NCBI GenBank assembly: GCA_013214885.1
Contig: JABSRS010000031.1
Span: forward strand, 1-16,482
DNA: 16,482 bases
Direction: 5' to 3'
Source of the DNA: Gammaproteobacteria bacterium
GTDB lineage: Bacteria > Pseudomonadota > Gammaproteobacteria > Enterobacterales > Psychrobiaceae
Position 1 is the stretch's first letter. Every line of letters begins with the position of its first letter. Shown here piece after piece: positions 1 through 7,372 of this stretch. A program made the position numbers and the translations under genes. The notes beneath the pieces were generated by a model. That model was not told where the DNA came from and made no database searches. It was given only the letters and a program-made list of their open reading frames with translations.

Positions 1-371
1 ACATGCCAGGCTCTCAGGTTCTGATCGCGATAGTTGAGAATGGCAAACTTTGTTTTAGTCGTAGGATCCATGGCTACGACAACTTGCATCAAATGAGTGA
101 GTCAGATTTTTCGTTGGATGTGCTTACTAACTTGGGATTGGAAATTCAACGTTCGATTGACTATGCCGTCGGGCAACTAAGGCTTGATACCATTGAGTCT
201 ATATATATCGTGGTTCAGAATTTCGATTTAGATCATATGGTCGTTAATCTTCAAGAGTTCTTCGATATTAAAGTGCAGAAATCTACACCTCACAATGATC
301 ATGAATTAAACCGATTCCCATTAAATGTTGCGGGGCTTTCAGAGCTAGATCTGGGGCTGGAGAGTAAATGA
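1..371 (+). CDS. mshI: MshI, PilM-like cytoplasmic platform protein (3' end only)
   Basis: This is the C-terminal part of a PilM-like, actin/FtsA-fold protein of the MSHA pilus. It is expected to sit on the cytoplasmic face of the inner membrane and bind the N-terminal tail of the PilN-like protein encoded next. The reading frame is already open at the first base, and bases 1-2 finish a codon that starts outside. The first ATG in view (position 3) is therefore probably internal, and at least 122 residues are visible. The stretch EIQRSIDYAVGQLR followed by a beta-strand (IESIYIVVQ) is typical of the PilM family, in which a helix precedes the last strands of the nucleotide-binding fold. The stop codon overlaps the next start as ATGA, which implies translational coupling. 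The assignment rests on both the sequence and the position ahead of PilN/PilO-like genes. Confidence 0.85.
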   Translation, partial: MPGSQVLIAIVENGKLCFSRRIHGYDNLHQMSESDFSLDVLTNLGLEIQRSIDYAVGQLRLDTIESIYIVVQNFDLDHMVVNLQEFFDIKVQKSTPHNDHELNRFPLNVAGLSELDLGLESK

Positions 372-973
372 AAACACGGATAAATTTATATGTAGAAAAA
401 CTCAAACCAGTAAAAGAAGTGTTGCCGCTGACATCGTTGTTAACGCTGTGGTCTGTTGTTGCTGGGTTGGTTGTTATTACATCGGCTGGGATCTTTATAT
501 TAAATTATCAAGCAGCGAACCTTCATCAACAGATGACAAACAGACTTGAGCAACAGCAACAGCTATTAGCGACTAAAATTGCTGAGTATTCTGCCAAAAA
601 TGATAAGCAACAATTGACGTCAATTAAAGCAGCCTTACTTAAAAAAATAACAGCAGACAACAGAGTACTAGCGGCGATTAAAGGCCAAACCCGAGCCAAT
701 AGTAATGGTTTTTCTGGCGTTTTTGATGCTTTATCCAAGCTAAATGCTAATAATGTTTGGTTGACTGAGATTTCAGTGAACCAAAATCAATTGAAATTGG
801 TAGGTGGAGCTATTTACTCAAAAGACATCCCAACATGGCTTGAGGGCTTAAGTCGTAATAAGTATCTGGCAGGTCAAGACTTTTCATCATTAGAAATAAA
901 GCGTGAAAATGACCATTTGAAGTTTCTTTTTAATAATGAGCTTAAGCAGAGTACCCAGCAGGTATTGCCATGA
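368..973 (+). CDS. PilN-like inner-membrane protein of the MSHA platform (MshI2-type)
   Basis: The 201-residue protein has PilN architecture. A short cytoplasmic tail contains RINLY near residues 4-8, comparable to the INL(L/P) motif by which PilN proteins bind PilM. One transmembrane segment follows at about residues 22-46, then a Gln-rich coiled coil at about 50-95 and a periplasmic alpha/beta domain (for example NVWLTEISV and LKLVGGA). PilN pairs with PilO (here MshJ) in the periplasm and links the cytoplasmic ATPase/PilM side to the secretin. The start is ATG, overlapping the mshI stop as ATGA, with GGAG at 359-362 as ribosome site. The gene end overlaps the mshJ start by four bases. Some Shewanella-type annotations call this protein MshI2. 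That name is from memory, so no symbol is given. Confidence 0.85.
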   Translation: MKTRINLYVEKLKPVKEVLPLTSLLTLWSVVAGLVVITSAGIFILNYQAANLHQQMTNRLEQQQQLLATKIAEYSAKNDKQQLTSIKAALLKKITADNRVLAAIKGQTRANSNGFSGVFDALSKLNANNVWLTEISVNQNQLKLVGGAIYSKDIPTWLEGLSRNKYLAGQDFSSLEIKRENDHLKFLFNNELKQSTQQVLP

Positions 974-1641
974 ACTTGAGTGATGTATCCGAAAAATATC
1001 AACAATTAACAACGCGTGAAAAAGTACTGGTACTGGTAACGGGTTTGGTTGTAATCGTTATGCTCAGTTTTTTTTTAGTCGTTGAGCCGCAGCTTAATTC
1101 ATGGCAAAAACAACTAAAAATCAATACATCGCTTATGCAAAAAATAAAACGGACGCAAACACAAATTAGAGATATTGAACTTGCCTTAAGCAAAGAAATG
1201 AATGGTGAATTGAAGCAACAAATCGTTCGATTAAAAGGGCAACAGCAAAGCATAAAGTCTAAATTGATCAACCAAGAGTTGGCCTTAGTTGCTAAAACTG
1301 AAATGGTTACCGTTTTAAAGTCGTTATTAAAAGAGAACAATCAACTCAAGCTAATGGGCTTTGGCTCGACGCCTCCTCAGCCGATCTTATTTACGATACC
1401 AAATAGTACAAGCAAAGAGTCAGAGCAAGCTACCCCTCTGTTATATAAACATATTGTGAAGGTTGAAGTTGAAGGTGGCTATTTTTCTATTTTACGTTTT
1501 CTTCAACAAATAGAGCGTTCAAATAGCAGTATACTGTGGGGTTCGATTAATTACTCAGTTGCTGAATACCCAAAAGCTAATGCGACAGTAAAGGTCTTTA
1601 CATTGAGTACCGATAAGGAGTTTATTGGTGTTAATAAATAA
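970..1641 (+). CDS. mshJ: MshJ, PilO-like inner-membrane protein
   Basis: This 223-residue protein is bitopic and has a GspM/PilO-like layout. A cytoplasmic N-terminus (about residues 1-17) contains LTTREKVLVL, a signature of this family. A transmembrane helix follows at about 19-39 (VTGLVVIVMLSFFLVVEP), then a long charged/Gln-rich coiled coil at about 43-115 and a small periplasmic ferredoxin-like domain (VKVEVEGGYFSILRFLQQIE). It is expected to heterodimerise with the PilN-like protein encoded just upstream and to anchor MshK and the secretin. The start ATG overlaps the previous stop (ATGA), with AGG at 960-962 as a modest ribosome site. The last 14 bases overlap the likely mshK start. Confidence 0.92.
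   Translation: MNLSDVSEKYQQLTTREKVLVLVTGLVVIVMLSFFLVVEPQLNSWQKQLKINTSLMQKIKRTQTQIRDIELALSKEMNGELKQQIVRLKGQQQSIKSKLINQELALVAKTEMVTVLKSLLKENNQLKLMGFGSTPPQPILFTIPNSTSKESEQATPLLYKHIVKVEVEGGYFSILRFLQQIERSNSSILWGSINYSVAEYPKANATVKVFTLSTDKEFIGVNK
1615..1620 (+). promoter_or_regulatory. Ribosome binding site deciding the mshK start
   Basis: AAGGAG is a near-perfect Shine-Dalgarno sequence inside the 3' end of mshJ. It is seven bases before GTG 1628 and four before TTG 1625, which favours the GTG. It compensates for the lack of an ATG start in mshK. Confidence 0.65.
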
Positions 1642-1957
1642 AATTATTGTGATTTTCTTGATTTGTTTGATTAGCCTAAACGCTCATTCACAAATCGATC
1701 CGACGAAACCAAGTCAGTATCGAGCGAAAGGCAACTCAATATCGGTTAAAGCGGCGAGTACTAGCTTGAATCTTGAAGTCATAAAATTATTAGCGAGTAA
1801 AAGAGTTGCGGTCATTAATGGACGCACCTATAACGCAGGTCAATATATTGGCAAAGAACAAGTGAAAATTATTTTACTTGATAAAGTCATTTTTCGCTCT
1901 GGTAAAGAGCTGCATTTATTTGGCCATTCAGTGGTTAAAATTTCGAATAGAGGGTAG
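1628..1957 (+). CDS. mshK: MshK, small periplasmic PilP-like protein
   Basis: About 109 residues. A hydrophobic N-terminal segment (IIVIFLICLISLNAHS, about residues 4-19) looks like a signal peptide or anchor. It is followed by DPTKP, a motif seen in MshK and other PilP/GspC/GspB-like proteins, and a compact beta domain with NGRTYNAGQYIG and VIFRSGKELHLFG. This resembles the homology-region domain that touches the secretin in PilP and GspC. MshK therefore probably bridges the PilN-like/MshJ pair and MshL. No ATG is available. TTG at 1625 and GTG at 1628 are both possible. GTG is preferred because AAGGAG at 1615-1620 is then seven bases away, against four for TTG. It overlaps mshJ and lies six bases before mshL. 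Confidence 0.88.
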   Translation: MLINKIIVIFLICLISLNAHSQIDPTKPSQYRAKGNSISVKAASTSLNLEVIKLLASKRVAVINGRTYNAGQYIGKEQVKIILLDKVIFRSGKELHLFGHSVVKISNRG

Positions 1958-1963
1958 ACGATA

Positions 1964-3634
1964 ATGTCAATTATTGGCTTACAAAGAGCAATTATAATAA
2001 TTAGTGGTACTTTTATCGCTAGCTGTCAGATGACACCAATAGAGCACGAGAAACAACAGATCCGAAAAGCGCTTAATGTCCCTATTTCAGTAAGTAATGA
2101 AATAAAGACGTTTTCGGTACCCGATAGTGTTTCGCAAGCGATAAAACCTAAGAAAATGGTTCTCAATCAAAAATTGGCACCAGCACAGCCGCGTTTTGAT
2201 ATTGCTGCTAATTCCGTCAATGTTAGGCAGTTCTTTTCAAACTTAGTTGCCCAGACTCCTTTTAGCGTTGTCTTTCACCCAGATCTGACGGGAAAAATCT
2301 CATTACAGTTAAAACAGGTTACGCTCCAAGAGACGATCGATTCTGTCTCGGATCTTTACGGTTTTATTATTAAAAGAACAGGGCGGATTATTCAAGTTTT
2401 ACCAGCGTCTTTAGTCACTCAAACCATTAACTTTAATTATTTAATGATTAAGCGAAATGGTATTTCACAAACGAGTATTACGTCTGGTGGTTTAACTGAA
2501 AGGGCCAATAATAATTCAAGCCAGAATAACTCATCGAATTCATCTGGCTCTAATAACTCTTCTAATAATTCTGGATCTTCGCGGGGTAACTCGAACTCTG
2601 GAGCCAATGGTACTTTTATTGAATCACGCACCGAAACTGATTATTGGCAGGAATTAGAGCAAACATTGACTAGTTTGATATCGGGGGAAGGTCGTCAGGT
2701 ATTAATCAGCCCACACGCTGGAATGGTAACTGTCCGTGCTTATCCCAATGAAATTAAAATTGTTAAAGATTACCTTGCTCGGGCAGAGCGCAATATCCAA
2801 CGCCAGGTCATATTAGAAGCCAGAATTATTGAAGTTACCTTAAGTGATAGTTATCAGCAGGGTATCGAATGGCAAAATATATTGACCCACACGGGTACAA
2901 ATAATATCACCAATTTTGGTTTTTCTACTTCATCAGGCAAGGTGTCAGATGTTATTAGTTCAACATTAGGCGGAGTCGCGTCACTGACATTTTCAAATAT
3001 AAACTTCAGTGGTGTGGTTAATTTGCTAAAAACTCAGGGCGATGTCAATGTGCTTTCTAGTCCCCGCATCACGGCGTTAAATAACCAAAAGGCGGTGATA
3101 AAAGTTGGTAATGATGAGTACTTTGTTACCGATATATCTTCATCATCAAGTAATGTTGGCACTAGCGTTGTCAGTAATCCTAATATTGAGTTAACGCCTT
3201 TTTTCTCTGGCATTGCTCTCGATGTTACTCCGCAAATCGATGAAAGAGGACGGATATTACTGCATGTTCATCCATCTGTAATCGATGTTGTTGAGCAACA
3301 AAAAGTTATTGAATTGCAAAGTGGCACCTTTCAGTTACCTTTAGCAAACAGTTCAATTCGTGAAACTGATACGATTATTCGTGCCGAAAGTGGTGATATC
3401 GTGGTATTAGGGGGGCTAATGAGCTCTCGGACCATTGATAATGAATCAAAAGTTCCGCTGCTTGGTTCTATCCCATTGCTAGGTGAGTTATTTACCAGTC
3501 GCAGTGAAATGGTTAAGAAGACCGAACTGATTATTTTGATTCGTCCTGTCATTGTTGAACCTGGCACTTGGGAAAAACAGCTCGATCAATCCCGACAGCT
3601 TATTCAAGGCTGGTATCCTAATGAGGAACGGTAA
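1964..3634 (+). CDS. mshL: MshL, outer-membrane secretin lipoprotein
   Basis: The 556-residue protein forms the multimeric outer-membrane channel through which the pilus emerges. A hydrophobic signal ends in the lipobox IASC, predicting lipidation at Cys21. An N-terminal secretin/TonB short domain (about residues 80-145, VRQFFSNL to TGRIIQVLP) matches the N0 domain. It is followed by an almost pure Ser/Asn/Gly linker at about 179-218. An N1/N3-like subdomain comes next (ISPHAGMVTVRAYPNEIKIV), then the secretin core from about 276. This carries VLSSPRITALNNQKAVIKVG, VVLGGLM and VPLLGSIPLLGELF near residue 496, and ends in ILIRPVIVEPG. The length is usual for MshL. It sits six bases after mshK and is followed by mshM after six bases. 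Confidence 0.96.
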   Translation: MSIIGLQRAIIIISGTFIASCQMTPIEHEKQQIRKALNVPISVSNEIKTFSVPDSVSQAIKPKKMVLNQKLAPAQPRFDIAANSVNVRQFFSNLVAQTPFSVVFHPDLTGKISLQLKQVTLQETIDSVSDLYGFIIKRTGRIIQVLPASLVTQTINFNYLMIKRNGISQTSITSGGLTERANNNSSQNNSSNSSGSNNSSNNSGSSRGNSNSGANGTFIESRTETDYWQELEQTLTSLISGEGRQVLISPHAGMVTVRAYPNEIKIVKDYLARAERNIQRQVILEARIIEVTLSDSYQQGIEWQNILTHTGTNNITNFGFSTSSGKVSDVISSTLGGVASLTFSNINFSGVVNLLKTQGDVNVLSSPRITALNNQKAVIKVGNDEYFVTDISSSSSNVGTSVVSNPNIELTPFFSGIALDVTPQIDERGRILLHVHPSVIDVVEQQKVIELQSGTFQLPLANSSIRETDTIIRAESGDIVVLGGLMSSRTIDNESKVPLLGSIPLLGELFTSRSEMVKKTELIILIRPVIVEPGTWEKQLDQSRQLIQGWYPNEER

Positions 3635-3640
3635 CAGCTG

Positions 3641-4549
3641 ATGTATTTATATCACTTTGGAATGCGTGAGCTACCTTTTACCTTAACGCCTAATACCGAT
3701 TTTTTTTTAAATCTTAAGCCTCATATTGAGGCACTGCAGGTGCTTACCTCTGCTTTGCAGCAAGGTGAGGGTTTTATTAAAGTGACGGGCGAAGTGGGGA
3801 CTGGAAAAACGTTAATCTGTCGTAAACTACTTAATGAATTGCCTGATGGTTTCGCTGTGGCTTATATTCCCAATCCATATTTAACTCCTGGCGAGTTAAG
3901 ATGGGCGGTGGCTGTTGAGTTAGGCTTAACATATTCATCCAATATAGATCAGCAACAGTTAACCCAAATGCTCCAGCAGCACTTACTCAAATTAGCGGCT
4001 CAAGGCAAAGCGGTCGTGGTTATCTTGGATGAGGCTCAGGCATTGCCCGATGAAAGTTTAGAGGCACTACGTCTTTTTACTAACTTAGAAACCGAGCGCC
4101 GAAAACTACTGCAAGTGGTATTATTTGGTCAACCTGAGCTTGATGAGCGACTCGGACGTAAAAAGTTTCGGCAATTAAGACAGCGTATTTCGTTTTCTTA
4201 CCAATTGCGAAGTATGACTGAAGCCGAGGTCTGCCATTATGTTGGGTACCGAATGAAAGTCGCTGGCTATCAAGGTGCAGCAGTGTTTACTAAATCACAA
4301 ACTAAGCAAATAGCAATTGCTAGCTTTGGCATCCCAAGGTTAGTCAATATTTTGTGTCATAAAGCGTTACTGCTGTGTTTTGCCAAGGGAGAGCGACTCG
4401 TTAAGCCTAATTACATTAAGCAGTCTATTTTGGATACCGTTGATGCTAAGCAACCGATGTCACCTAAGGTACTTGGTACTGTCATGACCGTCACTATTGG
4501 GCTATTACTTGGCATTTGCTACTGGCTTACTACAGGTGAGTTAATATGA
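3641..4549 (+). CDS. mshM: MshM, ExeA-like AAA+ ATPase
   Basis: The 302-residue protein is an ExeA/GspA-type ATPase. It starts with MYLYHFGMRELPF, typical of the family (HFG, E, PF, then TPNTDFFL). Walker A GEVGTGKT is at 50-57 and Walker B VVVILDEAQ has Asp130-Glu131. Sensor-type LFGQPELDERL and Arg-rich LRQRISF follow, then a small helical domain with GIPRLVNILCHKALL. The last 26 residues include a hydrophobic helix (about 277-296), which suggests membrane tethering. ExeA with its partner ExeB helps secretin insertion through peptidoglycan. A like role for MshM with MshN and MshL is inferred from homology and order. The stop overlaps the mshN start (ATGA). Confidence 0.93.
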   Translation: MYLYHFGMRELPFTLTPNTDFFLNLKPHIEALQVLTSALQQGEGFIKVTGEVGTGKTLICRKLLNELPDGFAVAYIPNPYLTPGELRWAVAVELGLTYSSNIDQQQLTQMLQQHLLKLAAQGKAVVVILDEAQALPDESLEALRLFTNLETERRKLLQVVLFGQPELDERLGRKKFRQLRQRISFSYQLRSMTEAEVCHYVGYRMKVAGYQGAAVFTKSQTKQIAIASFGIPRLVNILCHKALLLCFAKGERLVKPNYIKQSILDTVDAKQPMSPKVLGTVMTVTIGLLLGICYWLTTGELI

Positions 4550-5685
4550 GCATTATTAATCAAGTCTTAAATGACCTTGAGCAACGTGAAAATAAAAGCC
4601 ACGCATTAGATCCAAAAAAATTTACCGCACTTGAGCTTGAACAGCCACGATCAAAAGTGAAGTGGCTTGCGGCCATTGTGATTATTGCGATTCTAACGGC
4701 CAGCGGTGGCATATATTGGTACCAATATAATATCAAAGTGGCTAAACCTGCTGCTTTGAGTTTGCCTGCTGCAGCAGTAACTCAAGTTGCGATTACTGCG
4801 CCACAGGAAACCGCTGTGGAGCTGCCAACATCGGTCCCTTCTGTTGTTAAACCAGTAGAAATCAAGGATGTGATAGCTAGTCAACCTAAGTTGATAGTAA
4901 CGTCAACCCCCCCACTTCAGGTCATTGTGGCAACAACGGCAGCCCTTAAGAAAAAACCACAGGTTGCTCAGTTCGAACATACCGAGCAACTAACCATTAA
5001 ACCCGTTAAGTTAACCTTGGCTCAATTGGCGCAGTTGAAATTTAAACAGGCAATCGAGCAGCAGCGTCAAGGTTTTTACGGCACAGCGCAAGATTTATGG
5101 CGCGCAAGCTTATTGGCTCAAGCTGATTATCATCCGTCTCGCGAACATTTAGCCTTAAGCTTGGTTGCTCAGGTTAAAACAGATATTGCGCTAGATATCT
5201 TAAACAAAGCGATTAACCAATTTCCAAAGTATCAGCCTTATCAGATCCTAGCGGCAAATATTTATCTCCAAACTAATAATCGACATCAGGCACTCGATGC
5301 CTTACGCCAGCCATATCTGGTTGACACGAGCGAGAACCCGCATTTAGCCTTGGCGGGGTCTTTGGCTCAACAATTACAACAATGGCATCAAGCTGAATTA
5401 AATTATCAGGTTCTAGTGACCCGAAATGGACAAAACGAAAAATGGTTAATTGGATTAGCCATCGCGTTAGATGGTCAGGGAAAAATCGACTTGGCATTAT
5501 CGCGTTATATTCAGTTTTCTCAATTAGCTAATACCAGCGATATATTAAAGAATTATGCTGTGGAAAGGATTTTGCGACTGCAAGATCAACAATCATCAGC
5601 TCAACAATTATCAGTTCAACCACAGCGAGACAACAATGGCAAAACCCAAACTAAGGATGCGTTTGGGCGATTTACTTGTCCATGA
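4546..5685 (+). CDS. mshN: MshN, TPR-containing inner-membrane protein
   Basis: The 379-residue protein opens with SIINQVLNDLEQR, a conserved start of MshN/GspB-like partners of ExeA-type ATPases. The cytoplasmic part is about 39 residues, followed by one transmembrane helix at about 40-59. A Pro/Ala/Val-rich periplasmic spacer spans about 65-165. The helical C-terminal half (about 165-350) has tetratricopeptide-like repeats, for example AQDLWRASLLAQADYHPSRE and PYQILAANIYLQTNNRHQAL. TPRs suggest a scaffold for MshL or other envelope parts (inference). The start ATG overlaps the mshM stop, with AGGTGAG at 4534-4540 as ribosome site. The last 50 bases overlap mshE in another frame, so the final 16-17 residues are read from DNA that also encodes the MshE N-terminus. 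Confidence 0.9.
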   Translation: MSIINQVLNDLEQRENKSHALDPKKFTALELEQPRSKVKWLAAIVIIAILTASGGIYWYQYNIKVAKPAALSLPAAAVTQVAITAPQETAVELPTSVPSVVKPVEIKDVIASQPKLIVTSTPPLQVIVATTAALKKKPQVAQFEHTEQLTIKPVKLTLAQLAQLKFKQAIEQQRQGFYGTAQDLWRASLLAQADYHPSREHLALSLVAQVKTDIALDILNKAINQFPKYQPYQILAANIYLQTNNRHQALDALRQPYLVDTSENPHLALAGSLAQQLQQWHQAELNYQVLVTRNGQNEKWLIGLAIALDGQGKIDLALSRYIQFSQLANTSDILKNYAVERILRLQDQQSSAQQLSVQPQRDNNGKTQTKDAFGRFTCP

Positions 5686-7369
5686 GAATATTATTACAGA
5701 TCCGCAATTAGTGGATGCCCTTGGCTCGCAGCGCCAGTCAGGAAAAAAACTTGGTGCGGCACTAATCGAGCTCGGTTATCTAACCGAGCTGCAACTATTA
5801 ACCTTTTTGGCTCAGCAATTAAATATTGAACTGATTAATATCAGTGAGCGTCGGATTGATCCCAATATCGTTCAGCAATTACCAGAAGTGCATGCTCGTC
5901 GCCACAGGGCGTTGGTGATTGAGGATGATGGTATTGTTGTGACGCTTGCGATGAGTGATCCTGCTGATTTAAATGCGGTCGACGCAGTCGAATTGATCTT
6001 GTCGCCCAAGCAAATAAAGCTGGCGGCTATTACTGAAGTACAATTGTTAGAGTCCTTCGATCAGCTATATCGACGAACCCAAGATATTGCTTCCTTTGCT
6101 GAGAAATTAAGCGAAGAGCATGGCGATGAAGAAGAATTTGAGCTTGCCGGGCTCTCGGACTCTAATGAAGATGCCACTGTTGTAAAGCTGTTACAGTCAA
6201 TTTTTGAAGATGCCGTTCAGATTAAAGCGTCTGATATTCACATCGAACCAGAGCAAAAACTGGTTCGGATCCGTCAGCGTGTCGACGGGATTTTGCAAGA
6301 AAGCATACTCAATGAGGCCAATATCGCGAGTGCATTGGTGTTAAGACTGAAATTAATGGCTAGTTTGGATATCTCAGAGAAACGTTTACCGCAAGATGGT
6401 CGTTTTAATATCAAAATTAAAGGTCATAGCATCGATATCCGTTTATCGACAATGCCAGTACAGTTTGGTGAATCAGTGGTTATGCGATTACTCGACCAGT
6501 CTGCTGGTATTTTGGGCATGGATAAAACGGGTATGCCAGAGGCAATGAAAGAAAAGCTCCGTTATCAAATGAGCCGTCCTCATGGCATGATCTTAGTAAC
6601 AGGCCCGACAGGTAGCGGTAAAACAACCACGCTTTATGGCGTCTTAAACGAACTAAATGAACCTGGCAAAAAAATCATCACGGTTGAAGACCCTGTGGAA
6701 TATAGGCTGCCACGAATAAACCAGGTCCAGGTCAATCCTAAGATCGGGTTGGATTTCTCAAGTGTTTTAAGAACCACGTTAAGACAAGATCCTGATATCT
6801 TAATGATTGGTGAAATGCGTGATCATGAAACAGTCGAAATTGGTTTACGAGGCGCCTTAACGGGTCACCTAGTATTATCGACGTTGCATACCAATGACGC
6901 TGTATCCAGTGCATTAAGGTTAACGGACATGGGAGCCGCAGGGTATTTAGTCGCAAGTTCATTGCGGGCAATTATTGCTCAGCGCTTAGTGCGAAAAATA
7001 TGCGAGTATTGCAAAGAAACCCATCCTATTACTACCACCGAAATTAACTGGCTTGATCACGTTACTGATATTGATCTCACGCAGCACACATTTTATAAAG
7101 GACGTGGCTGCCAACGTTGTAGCCTAACCGGCTGTAGTGGCCGAATTGGGGTGTTTGAATTTCTTGAAATAGACGCCGACATGGCTCAAGCGCTGCGCCA
7201 AGATGATCCAGATGCATTTATCGTAGCAGCTCGCATCAGTCGGGGCTTTGTGCCGATGGCGACAGCGGCATTAGACATTGCACTGGCGGGAGACATTCCG
7301 ATTAGTGAGGTGTTGCGACTGGCAGAGCAATCAAATAGCACGCTTGCTCCCGTCAAGACAGTGGTGTAA
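5636..7369 (+). CDS. mshE: MshE, pilus extension ATPase with c-di-GMP-binding MshEN domain
   Basis: This is the GspE/PilB-type hexameric ATPase that powers MSHA extension, with 577 residues from this start. The N-terminal MshEN domain carries two copies of the cyclic-di-GMP motif: Arg9-Leu-Gly to Gln32 and Lys38-Leu-Gly to Gln61, each spanning 24 residues. The ATPase core has Walker A GPTGSGKTTT (Lys329), the Asp-box VEDPVEYRL, Walker B ILMIGEMRD (Glu393) and His-box LSTLHTNDA. Cys456, Cys459, Cys492 and Cys495 form the tetracysteine zinc site, with Cys500 close by. The ATG at 5636 (MAKPKLRMRLGDLL) is chosen because it places the first motif arginine at residue 9. A frame-open ATG at 5555 would add 27 residues lying wholly inside mshN. 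The ribosome site is weak, so expression may depend on mshN translation. Confidence 0.96.
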   Translation: MAKPKLRMRLGDLLVHENIITDPQLVDALGSQRQSGKKLGAALIELGYLTELQLLTFLAQQLNIELINISERRIDPNIVQQLPEVHARRHRALVIEDDGIVVTLAMSDPADLNAVDAVELILSPKQIKLAAITEVQLLESFDQLYRRTQDIASFAEKLSEEHGDEEEFELAGLSDSNEDATVVKLLQSIFEDAVQIKASDIHIEPEQKLVRIRQRVDGILQESILNEANIASALVLRLKLMASLDISEKRLPQDGRFNIKIKGHSIDIRLSTMPVQFGESVVMRLLDQSAGILGMDKTGMPEAMKEKLRYQMSRPHGMILVTGPTGSGKTTTLYGVLNELNEPGKKIITVEDPVEYRLPRINQVQVNPKIGLDFSSVLRTTLRQDPDILMIGEMRDHETVEIGLRGALTGHLVLSTLHTNDAVSSALRLTDMGAAGYLVASSLRAIIAQRLVRKICEYCKETHPITTTEINWLDHVTDIDLTQHTFYKGRGCQRCSLTGCSGRIGVFEFLEIDADMAQALRQDDPDAFIVAARISRGFVPMATAALDIALAGDIPISEVLRLAEQSNSTLAPVKTVV

Positions 7370-7372
7370 CAA

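Noticed and set aside
5555..5635. 27-residue N-terminal extension of MshE from ATG 5555
   Set aside because: It lies wholly inside mshN, has a composition unlike MshE proteins, and the family N-terminus begins a few residues before the RLG motif, which fits ATG 5636.
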